Shown one piece after another: positions 26,724 through 34,983 of a stretch of 64,000 nt of DNA (positions are counted from its first letter, which is position 1; each line of letters starts with the position of its first letter). The notes beneath the pieces are model-generated. The model was not told where the DNA came from and ran no database searches. It saw only the letters and a list, made by a program, of their open reading frames with translations. The stretch comes from Streptomyces sp. HSG2 (GTDB taxonomy: Bacteria > Actinomycetota > Actinomycetes > Streptomycetales > Streptomycetaceae): assembly GCF_016598575.1 (NCBI RefSeq), contig NZ_CP066801.1:4216001-4280000 (forward strand), read 5' to 3'. The translations under genes were made by a program, and so were the position numbers.

Positions 26724-27734
26724 GTGGACGTTTCGACGACCCTGTGGGTCTGTACCATCGTGGGCCTCATCGCCCTGATCGCCGTCGACTTCGTCGTCGG
26801 CCGCAAGCCGCACGATGTGTCGATCAAGGAAGCCGGCGCTTGGACGGTCGTCTGGATCTTCCTGGCCTGCCTCTTCGGGGCGGGCCTCTACATCTTCGCC
26901 GGCGGCGCGCCGGCGGGCGAGTTCTTCGCGGGCTTCATCACCGAGAAGTCCCTCAGCGTGGACAACCTCTTCGTCTTCGTGTTGATCATGGCGAAGTTCG
27001 CGGTGCCGTCGCAATACCAGCAACGCGTGCTCCTTGTCGGGGTCCTCATCGCGCTCGTCCTCCGGGCCGGCTTCATCGCCGCAGGTGCGGCGATCATCGC
27101 GAGTTTCTCGTGGGTGTTCTATCTCTTCGGGGCATTCCTGATCTGGACCGCCTGGAAGCTCGTCCGGGAGGCCCGGGCCGAGGAGCGGGACGAGGAGTAC
27201 GAGGAGAGCAAGCTGCTCAAGATCGTGGAGCGGCGATTCGGGGTGGCGGAGCGCTACCACGGCACGAAGCTCTGGGTCCGGGAGAACGGCAAGCGCGTGA
27301 TGACGCCGATGCTCGTGGTGATGCTCGCCATCGGAAGCACCGACGTCCTGTTCGCCCTGGATTCCATCCCGGCCATCTTCGGTCTGACCCAGGACCCGTA
27401 CATCGTCTTCACCGCCAACGCCTTCGCGCTCATGGGCCTGCGCCAGCTGTACTTCCTGATCGGCGGGCTGCTGAAGAAGCTGGTCCACCTCTCCTACGGG
27501 TTGTCCGTCATCCTGGGCTTCATCGGGGTCAAGCTCGTCCTGCACGCGCTCCACGAGTCGGGCGTCCACGTCCCGGAGATCAGCACGGCGTTCTCGCTCG
27601 GCGTGATCTGCTCCGTCCTGGTCATCACCACGGTCTCCAGCCTGCTGGTGTCGCGGAACCGGCGACTGCCGGAGGAGGACGTGGCCGTCGCCCCTCCCCG
27701 AGCGGAAGCGGACCGGGACCCCGCCGACGCCTGA
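26724..27734 (+). CDS. TerC family membrane protein (Alx/MneP-like, probable Mn2+ exporter)
   Basis: 336-residue integral membrane protein with about nine hydrophobic segments. The two hallmark acidic membrane motifs are present: EKSLSVDNLFVFVLI (Asp80) and, about 130 residues later, GSTDVLFALDSIPAIFG. TerC/Alx proteins export or handle Mn2+ and load secreted metalloenzymes; the manganese riboswitch directly upstream strongly supports metal homeostasis over tellurite resistance. The GTG start at 26724 uses GGAGG inside the switchable helix described at 26671-26719. The C-terminal 25 residues are variable and cytoplasmic. It is monocistronic as far as can be seen. Confidence 0.94.
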   Translation: MDVSTTLWVCTIVGLIALIAVDFVVGRKPHDVSIKEAGAWTVVWIFLACLFGAGLYIFAGGAPAGEFFAGFITEKSLSVDNLFVFVLIMAKFAVPSQYQQRVLLVGVLIALVLRAGFIAAGAAIIASFSWVFYLFGAFLIWTAWKLVREARAEERDEEYEESKLLKIVERRFGVAERYHGTKLWVRENGKRVMTPMLVVMLAIGSTDVLFALDSIPAIFGLTQDPYIVFTANAFALMGLRQLYFLIGGLLKKLVHLSYGLSVILGFIGVKLVLHALHESGVHVPEISTAFSLGVICSVLVITTVSSLLVSRNRRLPEEDVAVAPPRAEADRDPADA

Positions 27735-27889
27735 CCAGGCGGTTCCGCCCGGTCCGCCGGTGCGGTAGTGGACGGCCGGCCAGACCACACGGAGTCGGAC
27801 GGCCGCCGTACCCGGGCGGCTCCGTGATAGACCGAGGAGGCGAAGAGCGGTCGTGACGGCCGCGCCACCGTGAGCGGACCGGAGGAACC

Positions 27890-28363
27890 GTGCCTCGAAC
27901 CCTGGCCAATGCCCCGATCATGATTCTGAACGGCCCCAATCTGAACCTCCTGGGGCGCCGCCAGCCCGAGATCTACGGATCATCGACCCTGGAGGACATC
28001 GAGGCGATGTGCGCCGAGGCGGCCTCCGCCCACGGCGGCACGGTTGATCTGCGTCAGTCCAACCACGAGGGCGAACTCGTCGACTGGATCCACGAGGCCC
28101 GCCTCGACCACTGTGGCGTCGTGATCAACCCCGCCGCCTATTCCCACACCTCCGTCGCGATCCTGGACGCGCTCAACGCCTGCGACGGACTCCCGGTGGT
28201 GGAGGTCCACATCTCCAACGTCCACCGGCGGGAGGAGTTCCGGCACCGCTCCTATGTCTCGCTGCGGGCCGACGGGGTCATCGCGGGCTGCGGCGTGCAG
28301 GGTTACGTCTTCGCCGTCCAGCGAATCGCCGCGCTGGCCCGGGCCGGGACGGCCGAGACCTGA
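27890..28363 (+). CDS. aroQ: Type II 3-dehydroquinate dehydratase
   Basis: Third step of the shikimate pathway: dehydrates 3-dehydroquinate to 3-dehydroshikimate. The 157-residue size is right for the dodecameric type II enzyme. Diagnostic motifs are ILNGPNLNLLGRRQPEIYG (with the catalytic Tyr and Arg), VDLRQSNHEGELVDWIH, VVINPAAYSHTSVAILDAL (Asn and His of the active site) and VEVHISNVHRREEFRHRSY. The GTG at 27890 has GGAGGAACC directly upstream. It is isolated from other aro genes, as I believe is usual in Streptomyces. Confidence 0.97.
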   Translation: MPRTLANAPIMILNGPNLNLLGRRQPEIYGSSTLEDIEAMCAEAASAHGGTVDLRQSNHEGELVDWIHEARLDHCGVVINPAAYSHTSVAILDALNACDGLPVVEVHISNVHRREEFRHRSYVSLRADGVIAGCGVQGYVFAVQRIAALARAGTAET

Positions 28364-28481
28364 GCGTCTCTCGTCGGACGGCACCGGCGGCGGGGTGACT
28401 TCGCACCGAGGCGTGTGCGTGCGAGGGGTGGGGGCCGGCCTGCGGATCCGCGCCGACCCGTGAGCGCGCGCCGGCACGCGC

Positions 28482-28498
28482 CACGGCCGGCGGCCGTG
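28482..28498. terminator. Candidate bidirectional terminator between aroQ and the MBL hydrolase gene
   Basis: CACGGCCG (28482-28489) and CGGCCGTG (28491-28498) are reverse complements around a single G. It lies between two convergent genes. The stem is short and there is no T run. Confidence 0.35.
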
Positions 28499-28520
28499 TG
28501 GGGCCGCCCGGTCCGTCGCC

Positions 28521-29174
28521 CTACCAGCCGCGCGACCGCCACTCGGCGAGATGGGGGCGTTCGGCACCGAGCGTGGTGTCCCGGCCGTGCCCCGGATAGA
28601 CCCAGGTCTCGTCGGGCAGGAGCCCGAAGACCGAGGCCTCCAGCGCGTCCATGAGCGTGGTGAAGTCCTTCGCGTCGGTCGTGCGTCCGGGCCCACCCGG
28701 GAAGAGGCAGTCGCCGGTGAAGAGGTGGGGGTGGCCGTGTGGGTCGTCGTAGACGAGGACGAGGGAACCGGGGGTGTGCCCCGGCACCCGTCGTGCGGTC
28801 AGCTCCACCCGACCCACCCGCAGGGTGTCCCCGTCCGCCACGGGGACGTCGGTCGGCACGGGGATGCCCTCGGCGTCGTGGCGGCCGGCGTACGTGCGGG
28901 CCCCGGTGAGCGCGACGACCTCCGCCAGGGCCTGCCAGTGGTCCGGGTGCCGGTGCGTGGTGACCACGGCCGCGATGCCGTCGTCGCCGATCGCCCCCAG
29001 CAACGTGTCCGGTTCCGCCGCGGCGTCGATCAGCATCTGCTCGTCGGTGGCCCGACAACGCAGGAGGTAGGCGTTGTTCTCCATCGGCCCGACCGCGATC
29101 TTCGTGATCATCAGATCCTTGAGTTCGTGCACGTCCGCCGGGCCGCCCACGGTCACTTCTCCGCTGTACGTCAT
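28521..29174 (-). CDS. Metallo-beta-lactamase fold hydrolase (glyoxalase II-like)
   Basis: 217-residue hydrolase with the binuclear metal-binding fold. Metal ligands are visible in TTHRHPDHWQAL (HxHxDH), a His in RVPGHTPGS, Asp in FTGDCLFPGG and the final His in WVYPGHG. This arrangement fits the glyoxalase II-like group that cleaves thioesters; in actinobacteria the thiol would probably be mycothiol. The ATG at 29174 gives the conserved-looking start MTYSGEVTVGGPADVHEL but has no good ribosome-binding site; a leaderless transcript or the internal Met22 are alternatives. The neighbouring mycothiol-dependent isomerase-like gene may share regulation. Confidence 0.9.
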   Translation of the reverse strand: MTYSGEVTVGGPADVHELKDLMITKIAVGPMENNAYLLRCRATDEQMLIDAAAEPDTLLGAIGDDGIAAVVTTHRHPDHWQALAEVVALTGARTYAGRHDAEGIPVPTDVPVADGDTLRVGRVELTARRVPGHTPGSLVLVYDDPHGHPHLFTGDCLFPGGPGRTTDAKDFTTLMDALEASVFGLLPDETWVYPGHGRDTTLGAERPHLAEWRSRGW

Positions 29175-29212
29175 GGAGGGGAGGGTAGCCCCCATACTTC
29201 GGGGCGCCGCCT

Positions 29213-29899
29213 CTACAGCGGGGGCAGCGCGGGGAGCGGGCCGGGGCGGACGGTCAGCGCGGATCCGTCCCTCCGCCCGGCCAACCAGCCCAGCAACCCG
29301 ACGGTCGGTCCCTCGACCCGCACGGGACCTCCGGTCGGCCCGCCCCCGGTCGTCCAGGAGCGTGAGCCGTCCCCGAGGGTCGTTGCCGGCACCCGAGGGT
29401 GCCCCGCGAACCGCTCCGCCAGGAACGCGATCTCCCGTTCGACGAACTCCGCGGGCAGGTCCTCCAGCTCGTAGCCGATCCCGAGGTCCACGTGGTGGAG
29501 CTCGACCTCGACCCACCGCCGGAAGGGGACGCGGGCGGCGCTGTCGGTGACCCCGTTGCGCAGTTCCACGGTGCGGGACCAGTCGGTCTCGGCGGACCAC
29601 GTCTTGCGCAGGAGGTCGCCGCTGGTGCGCAGGTCCGCCAGGTGGTCCCGCACGGTGCGCTCGGCGTCCCGTGCGATGTCGGCCTCGCGGGTCGCCGCGT
29701 CGGCGTACATCGGGCGACCCTCTATCACGTTGACCAGAGCGTCCGCGTTGCGGGCGAGGTGGGCCAGGACGTGGCCTCGGCTCCAGCCGGGGAGACGTGA
29801 GGGCTGTGTCACGGCCGGGTCGTCCAGCGAGGCGACGGCGCTCAGCAGTCGTTCGGTGGCTCGATGCAGGGCTTCCAGGTCATGGGCTTGATCGATCAT
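29213..29899 (-). CDS. Maleylpyruvate isomerase-family mycothiol-dependent enzyme
   Basis: 228-residue protein of the DinB-like, mycothiol-dependent maleylpyruvate isomerase family. The N-terminal four-helix domain has the opening VASLDDPAVTQPSRLPGWSR and GHVLAHLARNADAL (metal-binding His), and the third ligand region is VELHHVDLGIGYELEDLP. The C-terminal domain ends with the GPTVGLLGWLAGR motif found in family members. Such enzymes use mycothiol as cofactor; the substrate is unknown and many members are not true maleylpyruvate isomerases. It lies 38 bases upstream of the MBL hydrolase on the same strand, so an operon is likely. Confidence 0.87.
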   Translation of the reverse strand: MIDQAHDLEALHRATERLLSAVASLDDPAVTQPSRLPGWSRGHVLAHLARNADALVNVIEGRPMYADAATREADIARDAERTVRDHLADLRTSGDLLRKTWSAETDWSRTVELRNGVTDSAARVPFRRWVEVELHHVDLGIGYELEDLPAEFVEREIAFLAERFAGHPRVPATTLGDGSRSWTTGGGPTGGPVRVEGPTVGLLGWLAGRRDGSALTVRPGPLPALPPL

Positions 29900-30059
29900 G
29901 CGACGACCCTAGTTCGGTTGGTGGCGGGGCGGGCCCGAACGTGAACGACGGCCAGAAATCGAACACGTATGCTATACGATCGGGTTCGCCGTCCGGCATG
30001 CTGGAGGGCCGGGTGGTCGCCCGATTCCCACCGGCAATGTCGGTGGCTCCCTCTACGCT

Positions 30060-30093
30060 GAGAAGCACGGGGCCCCGGGCCCTGTCGCTTCTC
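30060..30093 (+). promoter_or_regulatory. Hairpin in the uvrA leader
   Basis: GAGAAGC (30060-30066) pairs with GCTTCTC (30087-30093), and the stem continues inward (30067-30074 with 30078-30085, one G-T pair and one bulged C), about 15 bp in all. It ends four bases before AAGAAAGG, the uvrA ribosome-binding region. The structure is seen; the function is not known. Confidence 0.45.
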
Positions 30094-30114
30094 TCAAGAA
30101 AGGTGCGGACCGGC

Positions 30115-33100
30115 GTGGCCGACCGTCTCATCGTCCGTGGCGCGCGCGAGCACAATCTCAAGAACGTCTCGCTCGACCTGCCTCGCGACTCGCTCATCGT
30201 CTTCACCGGCCTGTCCGGTTCCGGCAAGTCCTCCCTGGCCTTCGACACCATCTTCGCGGAGGGTCAGCGCCGCTACGTGGAGTCGCTCTCCTCGTACGCC
30301 CGCCAGTTCCTCGGGCAGATGGACAAGCCGGACGTCGACTTCATCGAGGGGCTCTCCCCGGCGGTCTCCATCGACCAGAAGTCGACCTCCCGCAACCCCC
30401 GATCCACGGTCGGCACCATCACCGAGGTCTACGACTACCTGCGGCTGCTCTTCGCCCGGGTGGGCAAGCCGCACTGCCCCGAGTGCGGGCGGCCCATCAC
30501 GCGGCAGTCTCCGCAGGCCGTCGTGGACAAGGTCCTGGCCCTGCCCGAGGGCAGTCGTTTTCAGGTGCTCTCGCCGCTGGTGCGGGAGCGCAAGGGCGAG
30601 TTCGTCGACCTCTTCGCCGACCTGCAGACCAAGGGGTACTCCCGCGCCCGTGTGGACGGCGCGACCATCCAGCTCTCGGAGCCGCCGACGCTGAAGAAGC
30701 AGGAGAAGCACACCATCGAGGTGGTCGTCGACCGTCTCACGGTCAAGGACTCGGCCAAGCGCCGGCTCACCGACTCCGTGGAGACCGCCCTCGGCCTCTC
30801 CGGCGGCATGGTCGTCCTCGACTTCGTCGATCTGCCCGAGGACGATCCCGACCGCGAGCGGATGTACTCGGAGCACCTGTACTGCCCCTACGACGACCTG
30901 TCCTTCGAGGAACTGGAGCCCCGCTCCTTCTCCTTCAACTCGCCGTTCGGCGCCTGCCCCGACTGCACCGGCATCGGCACGCGCATGGAGGTCGACGCCG
31001 AACTCCTCGTGCCCGACCCGGAGAAGTCCCTCGACGAGGGGGCCATTCACCCCTGGTCGCACGGCCACACCAAGGAGTACTTCGGTCGGTTGATCGGCGC
31101 TCTCGCCGACGCCCTCGGCTTCCGTACGGACATCCCCTTCGCCGGGTTGCCGCAACGCGCCAAGAAGGCCCTGCTCCACGGGCACCGCACCCAGGTGGAG
31201 GTGCGCTACCGCAACCGCTACGGTCGCGAACGCCGCTACACCACCGCGTTCGAGGGTGCCGTCCCCTTCGTCAAGCGGAGGCACAGCGAGGCCGAGAGCG
31301 ACACGGGCCGGGAGCGGTTCGAGGGGTACATGCGCGAGGTGCCCTGCCCCAGTTGCTCGGGCAGTCGGCTCAAGCCCGTCGTCCTGGCGGTCACGATCAT
31401 GGAGAAGTCGATCGCCGAGGTCTCCGCCATGTCCATCAGCGACTGCGCGGAGTTCCTGGGAGGGCTGAGGCTCACCGCCCGGGACAAGAAGATCGCGGAG
31501 CGGGTGCTGAAGGAGGTCAACGAACGCCTCCGCTTCCTGGTCGACGTGGGCCTGGACTACCTCTCGCTGAACCGGGCGGCCGGCACGCTCTCCGGCGGTG
31601 AGGCCCAGCGCATCCGGCTGGCCACCCAGATCGGGTCAGGCCTGGTCGGGGTGCTCTACGTCCTCGACGAGCCCTCCATCGGCCTGCACCAGCGCGACAA
31701 CCACCGGCTCATCGAGACCCTCGTCCGTCTCCGGGACATGGGCAACACGCTCATCGTGGTGGAGCACGACGAGGACACGATCAAGTCCGCGGACTGGATC
31801 GTGGACATCGGACCGGGAGCCGGCGAGCACGGCGGCGCGGTGGTGCACAGTGGACCCTTGAGGGAGCTGCTGGACAACCCCGACTCCCGGACGGGGCTCT
31901 ACCTGTCCGGCGAGAAGGCCATCCCGCTGCCGGACGAGCGTCGCCCGCCGGACCCGTCGCGGACGCTCGTCGTCCGGGGGGCCCGGGAGAACAACCTGCG
32001 CGACATCGACGTGTCCTTCCCTCTGGGCCTGTTCACCGCCGTGACCGGCGTCTCGGGTTCGGGCAAGTCGACACTGGTCAACGACATCCTGTACACCCAC
32101 TTGGCGCGCGAGCTCAACGGCGCCCGCGGGGTGCCCGGTCGGCACACCCGGGTGGACGGGGACGACCGGGTCGACAAGGTCGTGCACGTGGACCAGTCGC
32201 CCATCGGTCGCACCCCGCGATCGAACCCGGCGACCTACACCGGTGTGTTCGACCACGTCCGCCGGCTGTTCGCGGAGACGACCGAGGCGAAGGTCCGCGG
32301 CTACCAACCGGGGCGCTTCTCCTTCAATGTCAAGGGCGGACGCTGCGAGAACTGCGCGGGCGACGGCACGATCAAGATCGAGATGAACTTCCTGCCGGAC
32401 GTCTACGTCCCCTGCGAGGTCTGTCACGGAGCCCGGTACAACCGGGAGACGCTGGAGGTCCACTACAAGGGCAAGTCCATCGCGGACGTGCTGAACATGC
32501 CGATCGATGAGGCCACCGACTTCTTCGAGGCGGTCCCCGCGATCTCCCGCCACTTGAGGACGCTGAAGGACGTGGGGCTGGGCTACGTCCGACTGGGGCA
32601 GTCCGCCACCACGCTCTCCGGCGGTGAGGCCCAGCGGGTGAAGCTCGCCAGCGAGCTGCAACGGCGTTCCACCGGACGCACGGTCTACGTCCTGGACGAG
32701 CCGACCACCGGCCTGCACTTCGAGGACATCGGCAAGCTTCTGGAAGTGCTGTCGGGGCTGGTGGACAAGGGCAACACGGTCATCGTCATCGAGCACAACC
32801 TGGACGTGGTCAAGACCGCCGACTGGATCGTCGACATGGGCCCCGAAGGGGGCGCGGGCGGCGGCCTGGTCGTGGCGGAGGGAACCCCCGAGGACGTCGC
32901 CGGGGTCTCCACCAGCCATACGGGCAAGTTCCTCCGGGACGTCCTCGGAGCGGACCGGATCAGCGACTCGGGACCGCCGCGTGGTGCGGGCGGGCGGGCG
33001 GACGCGGCCGCCGGGGCGAAGGCCGCGGCGAAGAAGGCCGTGGGCAGGACACCCGTCGCCAAGACCCCGACCAAGAAGGCCCCCGCCAAGAAGGCCCCGG

Positions 33101-33210
33101 CCAAGAAGGCCCCCGCCAAGAGGGCGGTGGCGAAGAAGGCGGGCGCGGACACCGCGGCGAAGGCGGCTCGGACCACGTCCAAGCGGGCGGCGGGGTCGAG
33201 CGACGCCTGA
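30115..33210 (+). CDS. uvrA: Excinuclease ABC subunit A with basic Lys/Ala-rich C-terminal tail
   Basis: Damage-recognition ATPase of nucleotide excision repair, 1031 residues. Two ABC modules are complete: Walker A GLSGSGKSS and GVSGSGKST, two LSGGEAQR signatures, Walker B VLDEPSIGLHQRD and VLDEPTTGLHFED. Zinc-binding modules are CPYDDL...CPDC and CENCAGDG...CEVCHG. Normal UvrA is about 950 residues; here residues 948-1031 are an added tail with 22 Lys/Arg and three exact copies of KKAPA (15-bp DNA repeats at 33073-33117), resembling histone H1 or HupS tails. The GTG at 30115 gives MADRLIVRGAREHNLKNV. A leader hairpin lies at 30060-30093. Confidence 0.97.
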   Translation: MADRLIVRGAREHNLKNVSLDLPRDSLIVFTGLSGSGKSSLAFDTIFAEGQRRYVESLSSYARQFLGQMDKPDVDFIEGLSPAVSIDQKSTSRNPRSTVGTITEVYDYLRLLFARVGKPHCPECGRPITRQSPQAVVDKVLALPEGSRFQVLSPLVRERKGEFVDLFADLQTKGYSRARVDGATIQLSEPPTLKKQEKHTIEVVVDRLTVKDSAKRRLTDSVETALGLSGGMVVLDFVDLPEDDPDRERMYSEHLYCPYDDLSFEELEPRSFSFNSPFGACPDCTGIGTRMEVDAELLVPDPEKSLDEGAIHPWSHGHTKEYFGRLIGALADALGFRTDIPFAGLPQRAKKALLHGHRTQVEVRYRNRYGRERRYTTAFEGAVPFVKRRHSEAESDTGRERFEGYMREVPCPSCSGSRLKPVVLAVTIMEKSIAEVSAMSISDCAEFLGGLRLTARDKKIAERVLKEVNERLRFLVDVGLDYLSLNRAAGTLSGGEAQRIRLATQIGSGLVGVLYVLDEPSIGLHQRDNHRLIETLVRLRDMGNTLIVVEHDEDTIKSADWIVDIGPGAGEHGGAVVHSGPLRELLDNPDSRTGLYLSGEKAIPLPDERRPPDPSRTLVVRGARENNLRDIDVSFPLGLFTAVTGVSGSGKSTLVNDILYTHLARELNGARGVPGRHTRVDGDDRVDKVVHVDQSPIGRTPRSNPATYTGVFDHVRRLFAETTEAKVRGYQPGRFSFNVKGGRCENCAGDGTIKIEMNFLPDVYVPCEVCHGARYNRETLEVHYKGKSIADVLNMPIDEATDFFEAVPAISRHLRTLKDVGLGYVRLGQSATTLSGGEAQRVKLASELQRRSTGRTVYVLDEPTTGLHFEDIGKLLEVLSGLVDKGNTVIVIEHNLDVVKTADWIVDMGPEGGAGGGLVVAEGTPEDVAGVSTSHTGKFLRDVLGADRISDSGPPRGAGGRADAAAGAKAAAKKAVGRTPVAKTPTKKAPAKKAPAKKAPAKRAVAKKAGADTAAKAARTTSKRAAGSSDA

Positions 33211-33300
33211 TCCCGGCCGGTACCCGGATCGCGTCCGGGCGGCTCCGGCGGGGGCACCACCGCCCGAGGACGGACGCCGCCTCGTGCCGATCGGGGGGCG

Positions 33301-33320
33301 GGGTCCGCCCGGGCGGGCCC
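33301..33320. terminator. Candidate terminator between uvrA and the sugar kinase gene
   Basis: GGGTCCGCCCGGGCGGGCCC is a near-perfect 20-base palindrome (one G-T pair) lying between two convergent genes. The stem tip would be GC-rich and tight. No T run is present. Confidence 0.4.
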
Positions 33321-33342
33321 AGGCGCGGCCCACCACCGCGAC

Positions 33343-34251
33343 TCACCCGGCCAGCTCGTCCGGGTACGGGGGATCCGCCCCCTCGCGCGAGCAGGTGACC
33401 GCGGCGGCGCGGGCCGCGAAACCCAGCAGTTCCCGCCAGTCCGTCGCCCCCAGCGCGGCCATCGCCCGAGGCGCGAGCGCGCCCCGGGCGGCGAGGCCGT
33501 GCAGCAGCGCCGCGTTCACGGTGTCACCGGCGCCGATCGTGTCGACCACGGGCACCCGCCGACCGGGCACCGAGTGGATCCCGCCGTCGCGGGTGTGGAC
33601 GGTCATTCCCTCGGCCCCTCGGGTGACGACCACCGCCGCGGGCCCCGCCCTCAGCCACTCGCGAGGGCTTCCGCCCAGCCACGCGGCGTCCTCGGTGGAC
33701 AGCTTCAGCAGCGACACCGAAGGCAACCATTCGCGAAACCGGGTCCGGTAGCGGTCGGGGTCGTCGATGAGCGCGGTGCGGACGTTCGGGTCGAGCATCG
33801 TGAGGAGCCCCTCGCGTGCGGCCTGTCGCAGCACCTCCTCGTACGTGGAGGCCCCCGGCTCCAACACCAGTGAGCAGGTGCCGAAAGCCACGGCCCGGCA
33901 GTCGGGGGGCAACCGGACGGGCCCGGTGAACAGCCGGTCGGCGGTCCCCTCCACATAGAACCCGTACCCCGCCGAACCCTCGTCGGCGACGGAGGCGAGC
34001 GCCAGGGACGTGGGCTCGGGGCCGCGCTGCACCGACGAGACGTCCACCCCGGCTCCCCGCAGCCGATCCAGCAGTGCCTCGCCGAAGGGGTCCAGGGACA
34101 CCCGGGAGCAGAAGGCGGTGGGCGAACCGAGCCGGCCCAGTGCCACGGCGGTGTTGTGGGGACCACCGCCCGGTGTCGGGGTCAGCGGGGCCAACGGGCC
34201 GGGGCCGGTGGGAACCAGGTCGATCAGGGCCTCGCCGGCGACGACGATCAT
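33343..34251 (-). CDS. PfkB-family carbohydrate kinase (fructokinase-like)
   Basis: 302-residue ATP-dependent sugar kinase of the ribokinase fold. Substrate-side motif GEALIDLVPTG and GGGPHNTAVALGRLG at the N-terminus; LDPNVR in the middle; the C-terminal PfkB signature DTIGAGDTVNAALLHGL contains the anion hole and catalytic Asp. The pattern is closest to fructokinases, but the sugar cannot be fixed from sequence. It is on the minus strand, divergent from the Rieske protein gene, and has no transporter beside it. Confidence 0.9.
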   Translation of the reverse strand: MIVVAGEALIDLVPTGPGPLAPLTPTPGGGPHNTAVALGRLGSPTAFCSRVSLDPFGEALLDRLRGAGVDVSSVQRGPEPTSLALASVADEGSAGYGFYVEGTADRLFTGPVRLPPDCRAVAFGTCSLVLEPGASTYEEVLRQAAREGLLTMLDPNVRTALIDDPDRYRTRFREWLPSVSLLKLSTEDAAWLGGSPREWLRAGPAAVVVTRGAEGMTVHTRDGGIHSVPGRRVPVVDTIGAGDTVNAALLHGLAARGALAPRAMAALGATDWRELLGFAARAAAVTCSREGADPPYPDELAG

Positions 34252-34506
34252 GATTGCCCCTTCCGCCGGTCCGGTCCGGCGCGGGAGGGTCCTCGGTCGG
34301 GAGCGTGCCCGGGCCCGGCGCGACCGGCCGACGGGCGTCTTCCCCGCGCCCGCTGGCCGGGACCGTACCCCATCGGGCGATCCGGCTCAAACGCGACCCG
34401 GCGCCGTCCCTGGCCCCGCCGTACGGCCCGGTCGGGGTGGTCGCTATCGTCGGCGCCGGGGGACCGACGAGGGACCTCCTGTCGCATTCGACCCGTGGAG
34501 AGAGCC

Positions 34507-34929
34507 ATGCCCGGCCCCGCCGCCCCGAGCCGTCGCACCGTTCTGAGAGGGGCCGCGGCGGTACCGGTCGCCGGGGCTGTCGTGGCCGCGTGCTCCCCCG
34601 GGGAGCGGTCGGACCCGACGCCGCCGGCCGCGCCGGTCGACCTGGGCGGCGAGAAGGACGTCGGCCCGGGGGAGTCGAGGTTGTACCGGGACGAGCGGGT
34701 CGTGGTGAGTCGGTCAGCGGAGGGCTCGCTGCGCGCGTACAGCGCGGTGTGCACCCACGGGGGGTGCCCCATGACCAAGCTGGAGGGGGCGGAGCTGACC
34801 TGCTTCTGCCACGGCAGCCGCTTCGACGCCACCACCGGAGAGGTGCTGCGGAAACCCGCCACGGTCGCGCTGCCCGAGCTCCCGGTGCGTGTGGAGAGGG
34901 GCAGGATCGTGGCCGGTCCCGAGGCCTGA
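34507..34929 (+). CDS. Tat-exported Rieske [2Fe-2S] lipoprotein
   Basis: 140-residue Rieske ferredoxin-like protein. The N-terminus has a twin-arginine motif (SRRTVLRG), a hydrophobic stretch and a lipobox VVAAC (Cys29), so a folded, cluster-loaded protein would be exported by Tat and lipid-anchored outside. Cluster ligands are Cys82 and His84 in VCTHGGC, and Cys99 and His102 in CFCHGSRF; Cys87 and Cys101 are placed for the stabilising disulphide. It is too small to be the cytochrome bc1 subunit and stands alone, so the electron partner is unknown. The ATG at 34507 has GGAGAG upstream. Confidence 0.92.
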   Translation: MPGPAAPSRRTVLRGAAAVPVAGAVVAACSPGERSDPTPPAAPVDLGGEKDVGPGESRLYRDERVVVSRSAEGSLRAYSAVCTHGGCPMTKLEGAELTCFCHGSRFDATTGEVLRKPATVALPELPVRVERGRIVAGPEA

Positions 34930-34983
34930 GGTCCCGGCCGGTGCCGGGGACCGCGCGCCCACCCCCGCGGCGACGGTGGTGGT

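Noticed and set aside
29942..29980. Possible LexA/SOS box and promoter before uvrA (TCGAAC at 29959; TATGCT at 29968)
   Set aside because: Only one half-site of TCGAAC-N4-GTTCGA is present, and no acceptable -35 hexamer lies 16-18 bases before TATGCT.
33073..33117. Three 15-bp tandem repeats as a mobile or CRISPR-like repeat
   Set aside because: They are in frame within uvrA and encode KKAPA units of the basic tail; no spacers or other copies.
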